A stretch of DNA of 64,000 nucleotides from Pseudonocardia cypriaca (GCF_006717045.1 NZ_VFPH01000002.1:1550001-1614000), one strand, 5' to 3'. Positions 50,753 to 60,062 are shown, counted from the first letter of the stretch. Made by a program: numbers and translations. Notes: generated by a model not told the origin, from the sequence alone.

Positions 50753-52087
50753 ATGACCACGCCCGCCGGCTCCGCCCACACCAACCTCCCGCAGACCGGT
50801 CCGAGCAGCTTCGACGACCGGCGTCCCCCGCAGCGCGAGCTGCTCGACGACTGCGTGCACTGCGGCTTCTGCCTGCCGACGTGTCCCACCTACCAGCTGT
50901 GGGGCGAGGAGATGGACTCCCCGCGCGGCCGCATCTACCTGATGGACCTCGCCGAGAAGGGCGAGATCGACCTGCAGGGCCCGTTCACCGAGCACATCGA
51001 CCGCTGCCTGGGGTGCATGGCGTGCGTGACCGCGTGCCCGTCGGGTGTGCAGTACGACCGGCTGCTGGAGTCGGTGCGGCCGCAGATCGAGCGCAACGTG
51101 CCCCGCGAGCGCAACGACGCCTGGTTCCGCAACGCGATCTTCGCGCTGTTCCCCTACAAGCGGCGGCTGCGGGCCGCCGCCGTTCCGGGGGCGCTCTACC
51201 AGCGGCTGCGGCGCATCCCCGCCGTCGCGAAGGTCGCGTCGAAGCTGCCCGGGCGGCTGGGGGCGGTGGAGTCGCTGCTGCCACCGGTGTCGGTGCGCGA
51301 GGCGTTCGCCCGGCTGCCGGTCCACACCCCCGCGGTCGGCGAGCGCCGCGCGCGGGTGGCGCTGCTGTCGGGCTGCGTGCAGGACGTGTTCTTCCACCGC
51401 GTGAACGTGGCGACGGTCCGGGTGCTGGCCGCCGAGGGCTGCGACGTGCTGGTGCCGCGCGAGCAGCAGTGCTGCGGCGCCCTCGAGCTCCACTCGGGCC
51501 GCGAGGACAGCGCGCTGGCCAGGGCGAAGCGCGAGATCGCCGTCTTCGAGACCCTCGACGTCGACCACGTCGTCACCAACGTGGCCGGCTGCGGCTCGTC
51601 GATGAAGGAGTACGGCCACCTCCTCGCCGACGACCCCGAGTGGGCCGAGCGCGCGGCCGCGTTCAGCAAGCGCGTGCGTGACGTGCACGAGGTGCTCGCC
51701 GAGCTCGGTCCGCGGGCCGAGCGGCACCCGTTCCGCGGCCGGGTGGCCTACCACGACGCCTGCCACCTCGGGCACGCCCAGCAGGTGCGCAGCCAGCCCC
51801 GCGAGGTGCTGCGCTCCATCCCGGAGCTGGAGCTGGTCGACCTGCCCGAGGCCGCGCTGTGCTGCGGCTCGGCCGGCATCTACAACCTGGTCATGCCGGA
51901 GGCGGCGGCCGAGCTCGGCGAGCGCAAGGCCGCGAACGTCCGGTCGGTGGAGCCGGACCTGGTGGTCACCGCCAACCCGGGCTGCCTGCTGCAGATCGGC
52001 AAGTACCTGCGCGAGGACCTGCCGCTGCTGCACCCGGTGCAGCTGCTCGACGCCTCGATCCGCGGCGTGCCCGTCCCGCGCAGCTGA
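50753..52087 (+). CDS. glcF: Glycolate oxidase iron-sulfur subunit GlcF
   Basis: 444 residues. Two [4Fe-4S] ferredoxin motifs occur near the N-terminus (CVHCGFCLPTCPTY and CLGCMACVTACP). Two CCG (cysteine-rich) domains follow, with QQCCGALELHSG...AGCGSSMKEYG and DACHLGHAQQ...LCCGSAGIYN...NPGCLLQIG. Such subunits pass electrons from the flavin subunits toward the membrane quinone pool. The ATG follows the glcE stop by 1 bp. Confidence 0.95.
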   Translation: MTTPAGSAHTNLPQTGPSSFDDRRPPQRELLDDCVHCGFCLPTCPTYQLWGEEMDSPRGRIYLMDLAEKGEIDLQGPFTEHIDRCLGCMACVTACPSGVQYDRLLESVRPQIERNVPRERNDAWFRNAIFALFPYKRRLRAAAVPGALYQRLRRIPAVAKVASKLPGRLGAVESLLPPVSVREAFARLPVHTPAVGERRARVALLSGCVQDVFFHRVNVATVRVLAAEGCDVLVPREQQCCGALELHSGREDSALARAKREIAVFETLDVDHVVTNVAGCGSSMKEYGHLLADDPEWAERAAAFSKRVRDVHEVLAELGPRAERHPFRGRVAYHDACHLGHAQQVRSQPREVLRSIPELELVDLPEAALCCGSAGIYNLVMPEAAAELGERKAANVRSVEPDLVVTANPGCLLQIGKYLREDLPLLHPVQLLDASIRGVPVPRS

Positions 52088-52106
52088 CCCCGGCCCGTGC
52101 GAGCGG

Positions 52107-52979
52107 TCAGCGGCCGATCGCGTCCAGCTCCGCGACGTCCTCGTCGGACAGCGGGAGGCCCGCGCCCGCGACGTTCTCGCGCAGGTGCGCCGCCGACGAC
52201 GTGCCGGGGATCAGCAGGATGTTCGGCGACCGACGCAGCAGCCAGGCCAGTGCGACGGACATCGGCGTGGCGCCGAGCCGGGTGGCCACGGCCGAGAGCG
52301 CCGAGGACTGCAGCGGGCTGAAGCCGCCGAGCGGGAAGTACGGCACGTACGCGACGCCCTGCTCGGCGAGCTGGTCGATCAGCTCGTCGTCCTCGCGGTG
52401 GGCGAGGTTGTAGTGGTTCTGCACGCACACGATCGGCGCGATCTCCTGTGCCTCGGCGACCTGCTCGGCCGTCGCGTTGCTCACCCCGAGGTGCCGGATG
52501 AGGCCCTGCTGCCGGAGCTCGACGAGCGCCTCGAACGGCTCGGCGATCGAGCCCGCCTCGCGGCCCACGGCGCTGCCCAGCCGGAGGTTGACGACGTCGA
52601 GCGCGTCGAGGCCGAGGCGCTCGAGGTTGGCGTGCACGGCGCGGCGCAGGTCCTCCGGCTTCCGGGCGACGGGCCAGCCGCCCTGCTCGTCGCGCACCGC
52701 GCCGACCTTGGTCGCGATGTGCAGCGAGTCCGGGTAGGGGTGCAGCGCCTCCCGGATCAGCTGGTTGGTGACGGCCGGGCCGTAGGCGTCGGCGGTGTCG
52801 ATGTGGGTGATGCCGAGGTCGGCGACCTCGCGCAGGACGGCCAGTGCGCCGTCGTGGTCGGCAGGCGGCCCCATGACGCCGGGGCCGGCGAGCTGCATGG
52901 CGCCGTACCCGAACCGGGTGACCGTCAGGTCGCCCATCGTCCAGGTGCCGCCGGGGAGGGTGGTGGTGCGAGTGCTCAT
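52107..52979 (-). CDS. Aldo/keto reductase
   Basis: 290-residue NADPH-dependent oxidoreductase with a TIM-barrel fold. The motifs are THIDTADAYGP (Asp and catalytic Tyr), HIATKVG (Lys), and the C-terminal NADP-binding region ILLIPGTSSAAHLREN. The usual active-site His position in the YLH-type motif reads NLR here, a substitution common in one actinobacterial branch. The ATG at 52979 has GGGGAGG-like sequence upstream. It is divergent from an XRE/MmyB-type regulator that probably controls it. Confidence 0.92.
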   Translation of the reverse strand: MSTRTTTLPGGTWTMGDLTVTRFGYGAMQLAGPGVMGPPADHDGALAVLREVADLGITHIDTADAYGPAVTNQLIREALHPYPDSLHIATKVGAVRDEQGGWPVARKPEDLRRAVHANLERLGLDALDVVNLRLGSAVGREAGSIAEPFEALVELRQQGLIRHLGVSNATAEQVAEAQEIAPIVCVQNHYNLAHREDDELIDQLAEQGVAYVPYFPLGGFSPLQSSALSAVATRLGATPMSVALAWLLRRSPNILLIPGTSSAAHLRENVAGAGLPLSDEDVAELDAIGR

Positions 52980-53016
52980 GCCGCCACCGTGCGCGGGGCG
53001 GGTCCGCCCACCCAGA

Positions 53017-53044
53017 TCCCTGCGGTTACTGGTAGTGGCAGGGA
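53017..53044. promoter_or_regulatory. Inverted repeat between aldo/keto reductase and XRE regulator
   Basis: TCCCTGC (53017-53023) and GCAGGGA (53038-53044) form 7-bp arms around a 14-nt spacer that itself contains ACTGGTAGT. It lies centrally in the 101-bp divergent gap, so it is a likely binding site for the neighbouring regulator. Confidence 0.5.
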
Positions 53045-53080
53045 CAGGAACGTCGTGCTGCCCGCGGCTAGCGTGGCGGT

Positions 53081-53959
53081 GTGCGCGAGGAGAACCGGCT
53101 CGGTACCTACCTGCGGGCCCGCCGGGAGCTGGTGGCACCCGAGAGCGTCGGCCTGCCGGTCCACGGGATGCGGCGGGTGCCTGGGCTGCGCCGCGAGGAG
53201 GTGGCACTGCTCGCCGGCATCAGCTCGGAGTACTACCTGCGGCTCGAGCAGGGCCGCGACCGCAACCCGTCGCCGCAGGTCCTGGAGGCGCTCGCCCGGG
53301 TGCTCGGGCTCGACGCCACCGCCACGGCGTACCTCCACGAGCTGGCCGCGCCGCGGCCCCGCTCCCGTCCACGCCGGTCCCGGCGGCGGGCCGTGCCGAG
53401 GGAGACCGCGCAGCTGCTCGAGGTGATCGGGCTGCCGGCGGTCGCGGTGGACGAGTGCTTCGACGTGCTCGCGGCCAATGCGCTCGCGACCGCGCTGGCC
53501 CCGAGCCTGCGGGTCGGTGAGAACCGGCTGCGGTCGCTCTTCCTCGACCCGGCCGAGCAGCTGCTGCACCCGGACTGGGCGCAGTGCGCGCCCCAGCTGG
53601 TCGCCACCTTCCGCAACCGGCTCGGGACCGACGTCGACGACCCGCGCGTCGTGCAGCTGGTCGGCGAGCTGTCCCTGGCGAGCCAGGAGTTCCGCAGGGC
53701 GTGGGCCCGCCACGACGTGAAGCCGCCGCGCGGCAAGGCGGTCCGGATCGACCACCCGCAGGTCGGCGAGATGCGCCTGTGGACGTCCAAGCTGGACGCC
53801 GATGGCGCCGATGGCGCCGACGGCGCCGACGGCGTGATGGTGATCGTCCACCACGCCGAGCCGGGCACGGCGGACGCCGAGCGGCTCGCCCTGCTCACCT
53901 CGCTGGTCGCGGAGCCGGCGGTGCAGCCGCAGACACCGCTGGAGGCCGGCTCGCGCTGA
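53081..53959 (+). CDS. XRE-family regulator with MmyB-like ligand domain
   Basis: 292 residues. The N-terminal helix-turn-helix (about 10-85; LGTYLRARRELV, RVPGLRREEVALLAGISSEYYLRLEQGRDRNPS) is typical. The MmyB-like ligand-binding domain follows (LPAVAVDECFDVLAANALATAL, FLDPAEQLLHPDW, PQVGEMRL). Such regulators usually sit beside an oxidoreductase they control, as here. A run of Asp-Gly-Ala repeats (about 239-252) from a 9-bp DNA repeat interrupts the C-terminal domain. Confidence 0.92.
   Translation: MREENRLGTYLRARRELVAPESVGLPVHGMRRVPGLRREEVALLAGISSEYYLRLEQGRDRNPSPQVLEALARVLGLDATATAYLHELAAPRPRSRPRRSRRRAVPRETAQLLEVIGLPAVAVDECFDVLAANALATALAPSLRVGENRLRSLFLDPAEQLLHPDWAQCAPQLVATFRNRLGTDVDDPRVVQLVGELSLASQEFRRAWARHDVKPPRGKAVRIDHPQVGEMRLWTSKLDADGADGADGADGVMVIVHHAEPGTADAERLALLTSLVAEPAVQPQTPLEAGSR
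53801..53836 (+). repeat. 9-bp in-frame tandem repeat in XRE regulator
   Basis: Four tandem 9-bp units, GATGGCGCC twice then GACGGCGCC and a GACGGCGTG variant, encode DGADGADGADGV. Length changes would not shift the frame. Confidence 0.85.
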
Positions 53960-53968
53960 CCGCCGCGA

Positions 53969-55315
53969 TCACGGGGTGAGCAGACCGCCGCGGCGCGCGG
54001 CCTCCAGCCAGCCCGGGTACTCGGTCATGAGCAGGTCGTACAGCTGGTCGTCGGACAGGTTCGCCGGGTCGGTCACCCCGAAGAAGTCGGCGTTGTCGAC
54101 GTGGCGGCCGGACAGGTCGTCGAGCTGCTCGAGGAAGGTGAACTGGCTGTCGGCGAGCCGGGCCAGCAGACCCCGCTTCTTCTTCTCGCCCGCGTCCACC
54201 GCCTTGTTCGACTTCCCGATGGCCATGAACTGCCAGAACACCGGCTCGAACGAGGAGAACCGCAGCTGCTCCTCGGCCTCCTTGCGATCCATCGGTGCGC
54301 CGTCCGTGACGAACATGACGTACACCGGCTGGGTGTCCGCGTACGGCTGGGAGCGCGGGCCCGCGGCGCCGAAGTAGCGCTCGCGGATCAGTCGCATGGC
54401 CGCGCCGTAGCTGGTGCCGCCCTCGAGGCGGCGACGGCGGGTCATGTCCGGGACGTACGAGGCGTGGTTCGCCACCGAGACCGCGGGTTCCTCGTAGCCG
54501 CCCGTGCCGAACAGGAAGACGTCGACCTGGCCGTTGTCGTCGAAGCGCAGGCCAAGCGCGAGGACCCGCTCGACGAGGGCCTGGATCTTGCCGGAGCTGT
54601 ACAAGGTCGTCATCGAGCCCGAGATGTCCAGGCACAGCGCCACCCGCGCGGTGTGCTCGGCGAGCCCGCGCTTCTCCAGGCTGACCGCCGCCCGCTTGGT
54701 GAGGTCCAGCAGCTGCGGAGCCTCGGTGTCGAGCCGCTTCTCCATGTCGATCAGCTTCTGCTTCTTCAGGCTGACCGCGGGCTGCTCAGGGGCCGGCGTC
54801 TCGGCCGCCGCGCCGTCCTCGACCTCGACCCCGAAGTCGGTGGCGAAACCGGCCAGCCCGGAGTCGTAGCCCTGCCCGATCGCCCGGAACCGCCACGCCC
54901 CCGACCGGCGGTACAGCTCACCGAGCAGGAACGCCGTCTCCGAGCTCGCGTCCTGCACCGCAAAGCGCGCGAGGACCTGCGAGCCCGACCCCACCTCGAC
55001 GACGAGGCCGGTGACCTCGCCGAAGGGCCTGCCCTCCGCCGACGCGCCGATCACGATCCGCTCGACGCCGGACTCCACGGCCGGCAGCCGGACCTGCAGC
55101 GCGTCCACCCCCGCCTCGCCGCCTGCGTGCTGCACGGACCCGCTCGGGTGCTCCGGCTGGCCGTAGAACACGAAGTCGGCGTCGGAGCGGACCTTGCCGT
55201 CCCCGCCCAGCAGCAGAGCCGAAGCGTCGACGGTCGGCCCGGCCGACCAGCTCACGCGCACCACCGTGTCGCCGGCCTCGCCCAGCACCACGTTCTGTCC
55301 CTTGGCCAGCTCCAT
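53969..55315 (-). CDS. TerD-vWA fusion protein (tellurium-resistance/stress family, TerF-like)
   Basis: 448 residues. The N-terminal TerD domain (about 1-165; MELAKGQNVVLG, VDASALLL, FVFYGQPEHPSGSVQHAG, AFLLGELYRRSGAWRFRAIGQGY) contains the Ca2+-binding-type acidic residues. The C-terminal von Willebrand A domain (about 225-430) has a MIDAS motif DISGSM and DGAPMD. The combination occurs in TerF-like stress proteins. No other ter genes are nearby. A cytosolic role in metal or membrane stress is likely; the partner is unknown. Confidence 0.92.
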   Translation of the reverse strand: MELAKGQNVVLGEAGDTVVRVSWSAGPTVDASALLLGGDGKVRSDADFVFYGQPEHPSGSVQHAGGEAGVDALQVRLPAVESGVERIVIGASAEGRPFGEVTGLVVEVGSGSQVLARFAVQDASSETAFLLGELYRRSGAWRFRAIGQGYDSGLAGFATDFGVEVEDGAAAETPAPEQPAVSLKKQKLIDMEKRLDTEAPQLLDLTKRAAVSLEKRGLAEHTARVALCLDISGSMTTLYSSGKIQALVERVLALGLRFDDNGQVDVFLFGTGGYEEPAVSVANHASYVPDMTRRRRLEGGTSYGAAMRLIRERYFGAAGPRSQPYADTQPVYVMFVTDGAPMDRKEAEEQLRFSSFEPVFWQFMAIGKSNKAVDAGEKKKRGLLARLADSQFTFLEQLDDLSGRHVDNADFFGVTDPANLSDDQLYDLLMTEYPGWLEAARRGGLLTP

Positions 55316-55424
55316 GCCGCCGACCCTATTTGCCGGACTCGATCACCCGGTAACGCCCACCCGCTGCTCGTCGAGACCAGTCGTGCTCGCCAGGGGCGCG
55401 GCGCGTACTCGCGGGAGATGATCG

Positions 55425-56237
55425 ATGACCACCAGGCCGGACGGTGGGCCCGTGCCGCCCGCCACCGGCCCGCGGCGGCGGGCTCGGCCGGTGGTCGCCG
55501 CCGTGGTCGCCATGGTGGCCGCGCTCGCCACCGCCCTCGCCGTCGCCCGGCCGTGGGAGGCCGGGGGCGTGGCGGTCGACGTCCCGGTCGTGGCGCTGCC
55601 GGAGGCCGCCCCGCCGCAGGCCGCACCGGCTCCGCCGAGCCCGCCCACGGCCACCGGGCCCCTGCTCTACGAGGCCGCGATGGACGGCACCGGCGCCGGT
55701 TTCCTCGACGCCCCCGCCACCGAGCTGAACCCGGACGAGGAGACGCTCGAGCACGTACCGGGCGCGATGCGGCTGACGGCGGTCGCGGAGGGCGCGTACG
55801 GCTGGGCCCGGCTCGCCGTCGCCGAGGGTTTCACCACCTACCTGGCCGAGATGGACGTCGCGGTGCGCCCCGGGAGCGACGTGACGCTGTGCTGGAGCCT
55901 GCGCTGGGCCGAACCCCGGCAGCTCGCCTGGTACTGGTGCCTCGCCACAGCGTCGCAGACCGCGGAGTTCCGGGTGTTCCACGACGGGCGGTTCACGACG
56001 ATCGGCAGTCCGGTGCCCGTGCCCGGCCTGCAGACCGGCCGCACGGTGCGCGTACACGTCACGGTGGACGAGCGCAGGCTCTCGATGCACCTCGACGGCG
56101 CGCTCGCGGCGCAGATCGACGACGACCAGGTGCCGGTGGACCGCACCATCCCCGGCATCGAGCTGTCGAGCAGGCGCGGCACCGGAGAGGTCGAGGTGCG
56201 GGCGCTGCGCGTGTGGGCGCTGCCGGGAGGCGGATAG
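55425..56237 (+). CDS. Membrane-anchored exported protein, probably beta-sandwich, unknown
   Basis: 270 residues. The basic N-terminus (RRRARP) is followed by one TM/signal-anchor helix (about 23-43). A Pro/Ala-rich linker leads to an extracytoplasmic domain (about 75-268) with strand-rich sequence and two Cys 16 residues apart. The pattern, including MRLTAVAEGAYGWARL and VHVTVDERRLSMHLDG, resembles concanavalin-like jelly-roll domains, but no specific family is assigned. It is divergent from the TerD-vWA gene. Confidence 0.8.
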   Translation: MTTRPDGGPVPPATGPRRRARPVVAAVVAMVAALATALAVARPWEAGGVAVDVPVVALPEAAPPQAAPAPPSPPTATGPLLYEAAMDGTGAGFLDAPATELNPDEETLEHVPGAMRLTAVAEGAYGWARLAVAEGFTTYLAEMDVAVRPGSDVTLCWSLRWAEPRQLAWYWCLATASQTAEFRVFHDGRFTTIGSPVPVPGLQTGRTVRVHVTVDERRLSMHLDGALAAQIDDDQVPVDRTIPGIELSSRRGTGEVEVRALRVWALPGGG

Positions 56238-56330
56238 AGGGGCGGGATCCGTAGCCCGCTGTCCGTTCCGTTCACGACCGGGCGGCACTGCGCGGCCCAC
56301 CATCGAGCACATCCCGACTGGAGGTGTCTC

Positions 56331-57218
56331 ATGAAGATCGGAATGGGCCTGCCGGCCGCCGTCCCCGGGGCCGACGCCACCGCACTGGGCGAGTGGGCCG
56401 CCACCGCGGAGCGGCTCGGGTTCTGCTCGCTGAGCGTGCTCGACCGGCTCGTCTACGACAACCTGGACCCGCTCGTCGCACTCGCGGCCGCCGCGGCCCG
56501 CACCGAGCGCGTCGAGCTGCTCACCACCGTGCTGAACGTGCCCTACCGGCAGAACGCGGTCGTGCTCGCCAAGCAGCTCGCCTCCATCGACCGGCTGTCC
56601 GGCGGACGGCTGACCGCCGGTCTCGCCCTCGGCGGCTGGCCGGAGGACTTCCGGGCGAGCGACGTGTCCCAGCGCGGGCTCGGCGCGGCGATGGACGCCA
56701 TGGTCGCCACCATGTCGGAGGCGTGGGACGGCAAGCTGGCCGGTGCGAGCGGGCCCATGCCTGCGCTGCCGCCGGATCGTCCCGGCCTGCTACTCGGCGG
56801 TCTGGCACCTGCGGCCTTCACCCGGGCCGCCACCGTCGGACAGGGCTGGATCGCACCCTCGTTCGGGATCCAGCAGCTCGTCGACGGCGTCGCCGCGATC
56901 CGGAGCGCGTGGGACCGCGTCGGGCGCACCGGGAGTCCGCGCGTCGTGACCATGCGCTACTTCTGCATCGGCCCCGACGCCGACGAGGACGCCGATCACT
57001 ACCTGCGGCACTACTACCTCGACTACGCGGACCTGGTGAAGGCCGACACCCCCACCACGCCCGAGCACCTCGAGGCGGAGCTGCGCAGGCTGCGCGACGC
57101 GGGTGCGGAGGACGTGGTGCTCATGCCGTGCACCGGCGACGTCGCCCAGGTCGCCATTGCCGCGGATGTGCTCGACCGCATCGGGATCACCGCGGATCCG
57201 GTGCGGACCCTCCGCTGA
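56331..57218 (+). CDS. Luciferase-like (LLM class) flavin/F420-dependent oxidoreductase
   Basis: 295-residue TIM-barrel oxidoreductase. Family features are MKIGMGLP, WAATAERLGFCSLSVLDRL, RTERVELLTTVLNVPYRQNAVVLAKQLASIDRLSGGRLTAGLALGGW, and GGLAPAAFTRAATVGQGWI. In actinobacteria these often use F420, and the substrate is unknown. It has GGAGG upstream of the ATG. Its last 32 bp overlap the 3' end of the convergent TetR gene. Confidence 0.9.
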   Translation: MKIGMGLPAAVPGADATALGEWAATAERLGFCSLSVLDRLVYDNLDPLVALAAAAARTERVELLTTVLNVPYRQNAVVLAKQLASIDRLSGGRLTAGLALGGWPEDFRASDVSQRGLGAAMDAMVATMSEAWDGKLAGASGPMPALPPDRPGLLLGGLAPAAFTRAATVGQGWIAPSFGIQQLVDGVAAIRSAWDRVGRTGSPRVVTMRYFCIGPDADEDADHYLRHYYLDYADLVKADTPTTPEHLEAELRRLRDAGAEDVVLMPCTGDVAQVAIAADVLDRIGITADPVRTLR

Positions 57219-57843
57219 CGCGCAGCGTCACGATGCCCGGGACAGCGGCGAACGCCTCCCGCGAGGCCGCGACCAACCCGTCGCGGCTCGCGGGGCCCGG
57301 CCGGAACGTCCACGCCTCCAGCGCACAGTGGAACGCCGCCACCAGCAGGTCGACGGCCAGCCGCACGCGCAGGTCGTCGTCGGCGAAGCCGAAACGCTCA
57401 CGCAGGAGCGTGATCACGGCACGGGTCGTGCGGTCGCAGAACTGCAACCCGTGCGCCCGCATCGACGGGGTGGCGGCCGTCAGCCGGCAGCTGGTCTCCA
57501 CCCGCTGCGCCCAGCCCTCGTCCGGCATGGCGGCGAGCGCCGCGAGCAGCGTGTCGTGGAGCAGCTCGAGGAGCGTGCCGCTCTTAGGCGTGGCGGTCTC
57601 CAGCTCGGTGAGGAAGACCCCCCACAGGTCCTGGGTGGGCGCCATCGCGACGTCTTCCTTGCTGGTGAAGTAGCGGAAGAACGTGCGCTTGGACACCTCG
57701 ACCTCGCCGCACAGGTCGTCGAGCGTGGTGGCGTCGAAGCCCGGGTCGGTGAACCGGCGCAGTGCGGTGTCCACGAGCGCCTGCCGCGTGCGGAGCTTCT
57801 TGCGCTCCCGCAGTGACATGTCGGGCGGCGAGAGGGTGTCCAT
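57187..57843 (-). CDS. TetR-family regulator
   Basis: 218 residues from ATG 57843; a GTG two codons earlier is also in frame. The N-terminal helix-turn-helix (RERKKLRTRQALVDTALRRF, TTLDDLCGEVEVSKRTFFRYFTSKEDV) is typical of TetR, with a C-terminal ligand domain (YxxF variant YFTSKED). It is divergent from the zinc-type dehydrogenase, and a 13-bp palindrome sits between them. It probably represses that gene and itself. Confidence 0.92.
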   Translation of the reverse strand: MDTLSPPDMSLRERKKLRTRQALVDTALRRFTDPGFDATTLDDLCGEVEVSKRTFFRYFTSKEDVAMAPTQDLWGVFLTELETATPKSGTLLELLHDTLLAALAAMPDEGWAQRVETSCRLTAATPSMRAHGLQFCDRTTRAVITLLRERFGFADDDLRVRLAVDLLVAAFHCALEAWTFRPGPASRDGLVAASREAFAAVPGIVTLRVSGGSAPDPR

Positions 57844-57888
57844 CGCCACTCACTGTATCTCGTGCGCAAAGGCCACTTGTAGTCTTAC

Positions 57889-57901
57889 GCCACTCAGTGG
57901 C
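57889..57901. promoter_or_regulatory. Candidate TetR operator
   Basis: Perfect 13-bp palindrome GCCACTCAGTGGC, in the 87-bp gap between the TetR gene and the divergent dehydrogenase gene. A second CCACT half-site (ATCGCCACTCACTG) occurs near the regulator start. Confidence 0.5.
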
Positions 57902-57930
57902 AGATGCTCCTCAGTGAAGGTGAGTGACCC

Positions 57931-58860
57931 GTGCGTGCTCTTCTCGTCGACCGCTCCGTTGCCGGTGGCCTGCGCCTGGGCGACGCGCCCGACCCCGCGC
58001 CCGCACCGAACCAGGCGCTGGTGCGGGTGACAGCGACGTCCCTCAACTTCGGCGAGGTGCGGTACGGCCCAGAGAACGCCGCGGAGGGCACCGTGCTCGG
58101 CTGGGACGCCGCCGGGGTCGTCGAGCGGGCCGCCGCCGACGGGTCCGGGCCGGCGGCCGGCACAGCGGTGGTCACGCTCGGCGCCGCCGGGGCGTGGGCC
58201 GAGCTGCGCGCCGTCGACACGGACCTGATCGGCGTGGTGCCCGACGGCTCCGACCTCGGTGCGATCAGCACCGTCCCGGTGGCGGGCGCGAGCGCGCTGC
58301 GCGCCCTGCACCGCAGCGGTCCGATCCTGGGCCGCCGGGTGCTCGTCACCGGCGCGACCGGCGGCGTCGGCCGGTACGCCGTGCAGCTCGCGCACCTCGG
58401 CGGCGCGTACGTCGTCGCGAGCACGGGTGATCCGCAGCGACACGGCGACGGCCTGCGCGCCCTGGGAGCGGACGAGGTGGTGGCTGCTCCCGGCGACCTC
58501 GCCGGTCGGGTGGACGGCGTCGTCGACAACGTGGGCGGACCGCAGCTGGTGGCGGCCTACGAGCGGCTCGCGGCCGGCGGCACGTTGGTCGCCCTCGGCC
58601 ACTCCACCGGGGAGGGCGAGCTCTTCCCGTTCGGCGCGCTCTTCGGCAACGAGGGCCGCCACGACCGCTCGATCGTCACGTTCTACCTGCTGGAGTGCCG
58701 GAACGTCGGACCCGACCTCACGTGGCTGGCCGGCGCCGTCGCCGCAGGCGGGCTGGACCCGCAGATCTCGTGGCGCGGCAGCTGGAAGGACGTCGCGGAC
58801 GCCACCGCCGCCCTGTTGGGGCGGCGCCTGCACGGCAAGGCGGTCCTCGAGATCGACTGA
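57931..58860 (+). CDS. MDR-family alcohol/quinone oxidoreductase (zinc-independent type)
   Basis: 309 residues. The N-terminal GroES-like domain contains SLNFGEVRYG and VLGWDAAGVVERA. The NADPH-binding Rossmann fold has VLVTGATGGVGRYAVQLAHLGGAYVV (GxGxxG type) and VDGVVDNVGG. The catalytic zinc Cys/His set of true alcohol dehydrogenases is absent, so quinone or enone reduction is more likely. It is under probable control of the divergent TetR. Confidence 0.9.
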   Translation: MRALLVDRSVAGGLRLGDAPDPAPAPNQALVRVTATSLNFGEVRYGPENAAEGTVLGWDAAGVVERAAADGSGPAAGTAVVTLGAAGAWAELRAVDTDLIGVVPDGSDLGAISTVPVAGASALRALHRSGPILGRRVLVTGATGGVGRYAVQLAHLGGAYVVASTGDPQRHGDGLRALGADEVVAAPGDLAGRVDGVVDNVGGPQLVAAYERLAAGGTLVALGHSTGEGELFPFGALFGNEGRHDRSIVTFYLLECRNVGPDLTWLAGAVAAGGLDPQISWRGSWKDVADATAALLGRRLHGKAVLEID

Positions 58861-58865
58861 GCCGC

Positions 58866-60062
58866 CTACGTCTGCGGGCGTTCGCCCCCGCCTGCCCCGG
58901 CCCGGACGGCCACGGCCGCGAGCAGGAACAGCGCCGCGGCCAGCCACAGGACGCCGACCAGCGCCGTGTGGTCGACGACGAGGCCGCCGACCAGGGCCCC
59001 GAGCCCGATCGCGAGGTTGAACACCGACACCCACAGCGCCGTCGCCGCTTCCACCGCGCGCGGCGCCGCCGAGATCATCCAGCTCTGCAGGCTCACCGAC
59101 ACGCCGCCGTAGGCGAGCCCCCACAGCAGCAGGAGCGCTATCCCGCCGACCGTCCCCGTACCGACCAGTGCGTTGAGCGCCAGCACGAGGGCGAGCGCGA
59201 CGACGATCCCCAGCACCGTGCGGCGCAGCCGGCGGGACACCGCGACGCCCGCGACGAAGTTACCGACGATGCCGGCGGCGCCGAAGCCGAGCAGCAGCGG
59301 CCCGACGAGCGCGACCGGCACGCCCGCCCGCTCCTGGAGCACGGGGCTCACGAACGTGTAGGCGGCGAAGTGGCCGGTGACCACCAGCAGCGTCACCAGG
59401 ATGCCAGTCGCCACGCCGCGGTCGCGCAGCTGGGCGAGCAGCCCTCCCGGCCGTACCGGCTCGTCGGCCACCAGCCGCGGCAGCAGCGCGAACAACGCGA
59501 CCAGCACGACGGCGGCGAGCGCCGACAGCGCACCGAACGCCACGCGCCATCCCGCCACGCCGCCGAGCAACGTGCCGATCGGGACGCCGAGCACGTTCGC
59601 CGCCGCGACGCCGCCGAAGATCAGCGCGGTCGCGCGGGGCACGTCCGGCCCGGGCACCAGCCGGGTGGCGAGCCCGCCCGCGACGGCCCAGAACCCGCCG
59701 ATCGCGACGCCGACCAGCACCCGCGAGCCGATCAGCACCGGATAGGTCGGCGCGAGCGCCGACAGCGAGTTCGCCAGCGTCATGAGCGCCATCAGCGCGC
59801 CGAGCAGCACCCTGCGGTCGAGCCGCCCCACCAGCACCGGCACCAGGGGCGCCGCTACCGCCGCGACGATCCCCGGGACCGTCACCATCAGGCCGGCCAC
59901 GCCGTCGGTCACCCGGAGGTCCGCCCCGACCGGCGTCAGCAGGCCGACCGGCAACTGCTCCGCCGTGACCAGCAGGAACGTCCCCACGGCGACCGCGGCG
60001 ACCGCGACCCATCTGCGCACTCCGGCCCGCTCCGCAGTTCGTACCACGTGCTCCACCCCCAT
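58866..60062 (-). CDS. MFS transporter, DHA1 drug-efflux type
   Basis: 398 residues with 12 TM helices. The DHA1-type motif A region (VPVLVGRLDRRVLL) and motif B/C region (GSRVLVGVAIGGFWAVAGGL; GVPIGTLLGGVAGWRVAFG) match the Cmx/AraJ-like branch. The N-terminus reads TFLLVTAEQLPVGLLTPVGADL. It is expected to export drugs or small metabolites by proton antiport. The divergent TetR gene and an inverted repeat between them suggest induction by a substrate. Confidence 0.92.
   Translation of the reverse strand: MGVEHVVRTAERAGVRRWVAVAAVAVGTFLLVTAEQLPVGLLTPVGADLRVTDGVAGLMVTVPGIVAAVAAPLVPVLVGRLDRRVLLGALMALMTLANSLSALAPTYPVLIGSRVLVGVAIGGFWAVAGGLATRLVPGPDVPRATALIFGGVAAANVLGVPIGTLLGGVAGWRVAFGALSALAAVVLVALFALLPRLVADEPVRPGGLLAQLRDRGVATGILVTLLVVTGHFAAYTFVSPVLQERAGVPVALVGPLLLGFGAAGIVGNFVAGVAVSRRLRRTVLGIVVALALVLALNALVGTGTVGGIALLLLWGLAYGGVSVSLQSWMISAAPRAVEAATALWVSVFNLAIGLGALVGGLVVDHTALVGVLWLAAALFLLAAVAVRAGAGGGERPQT

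Noticed and set aside
49144..50889. 581-codon minus-strand frame with PTNGAFVGTYPT repeats opposite glcE
   Set aside because: The repeats are the reverse translation of the glcE palindromes. The plus-strand GlcE frame has clear FAD-binding motifs and fits the glcDEF operon.
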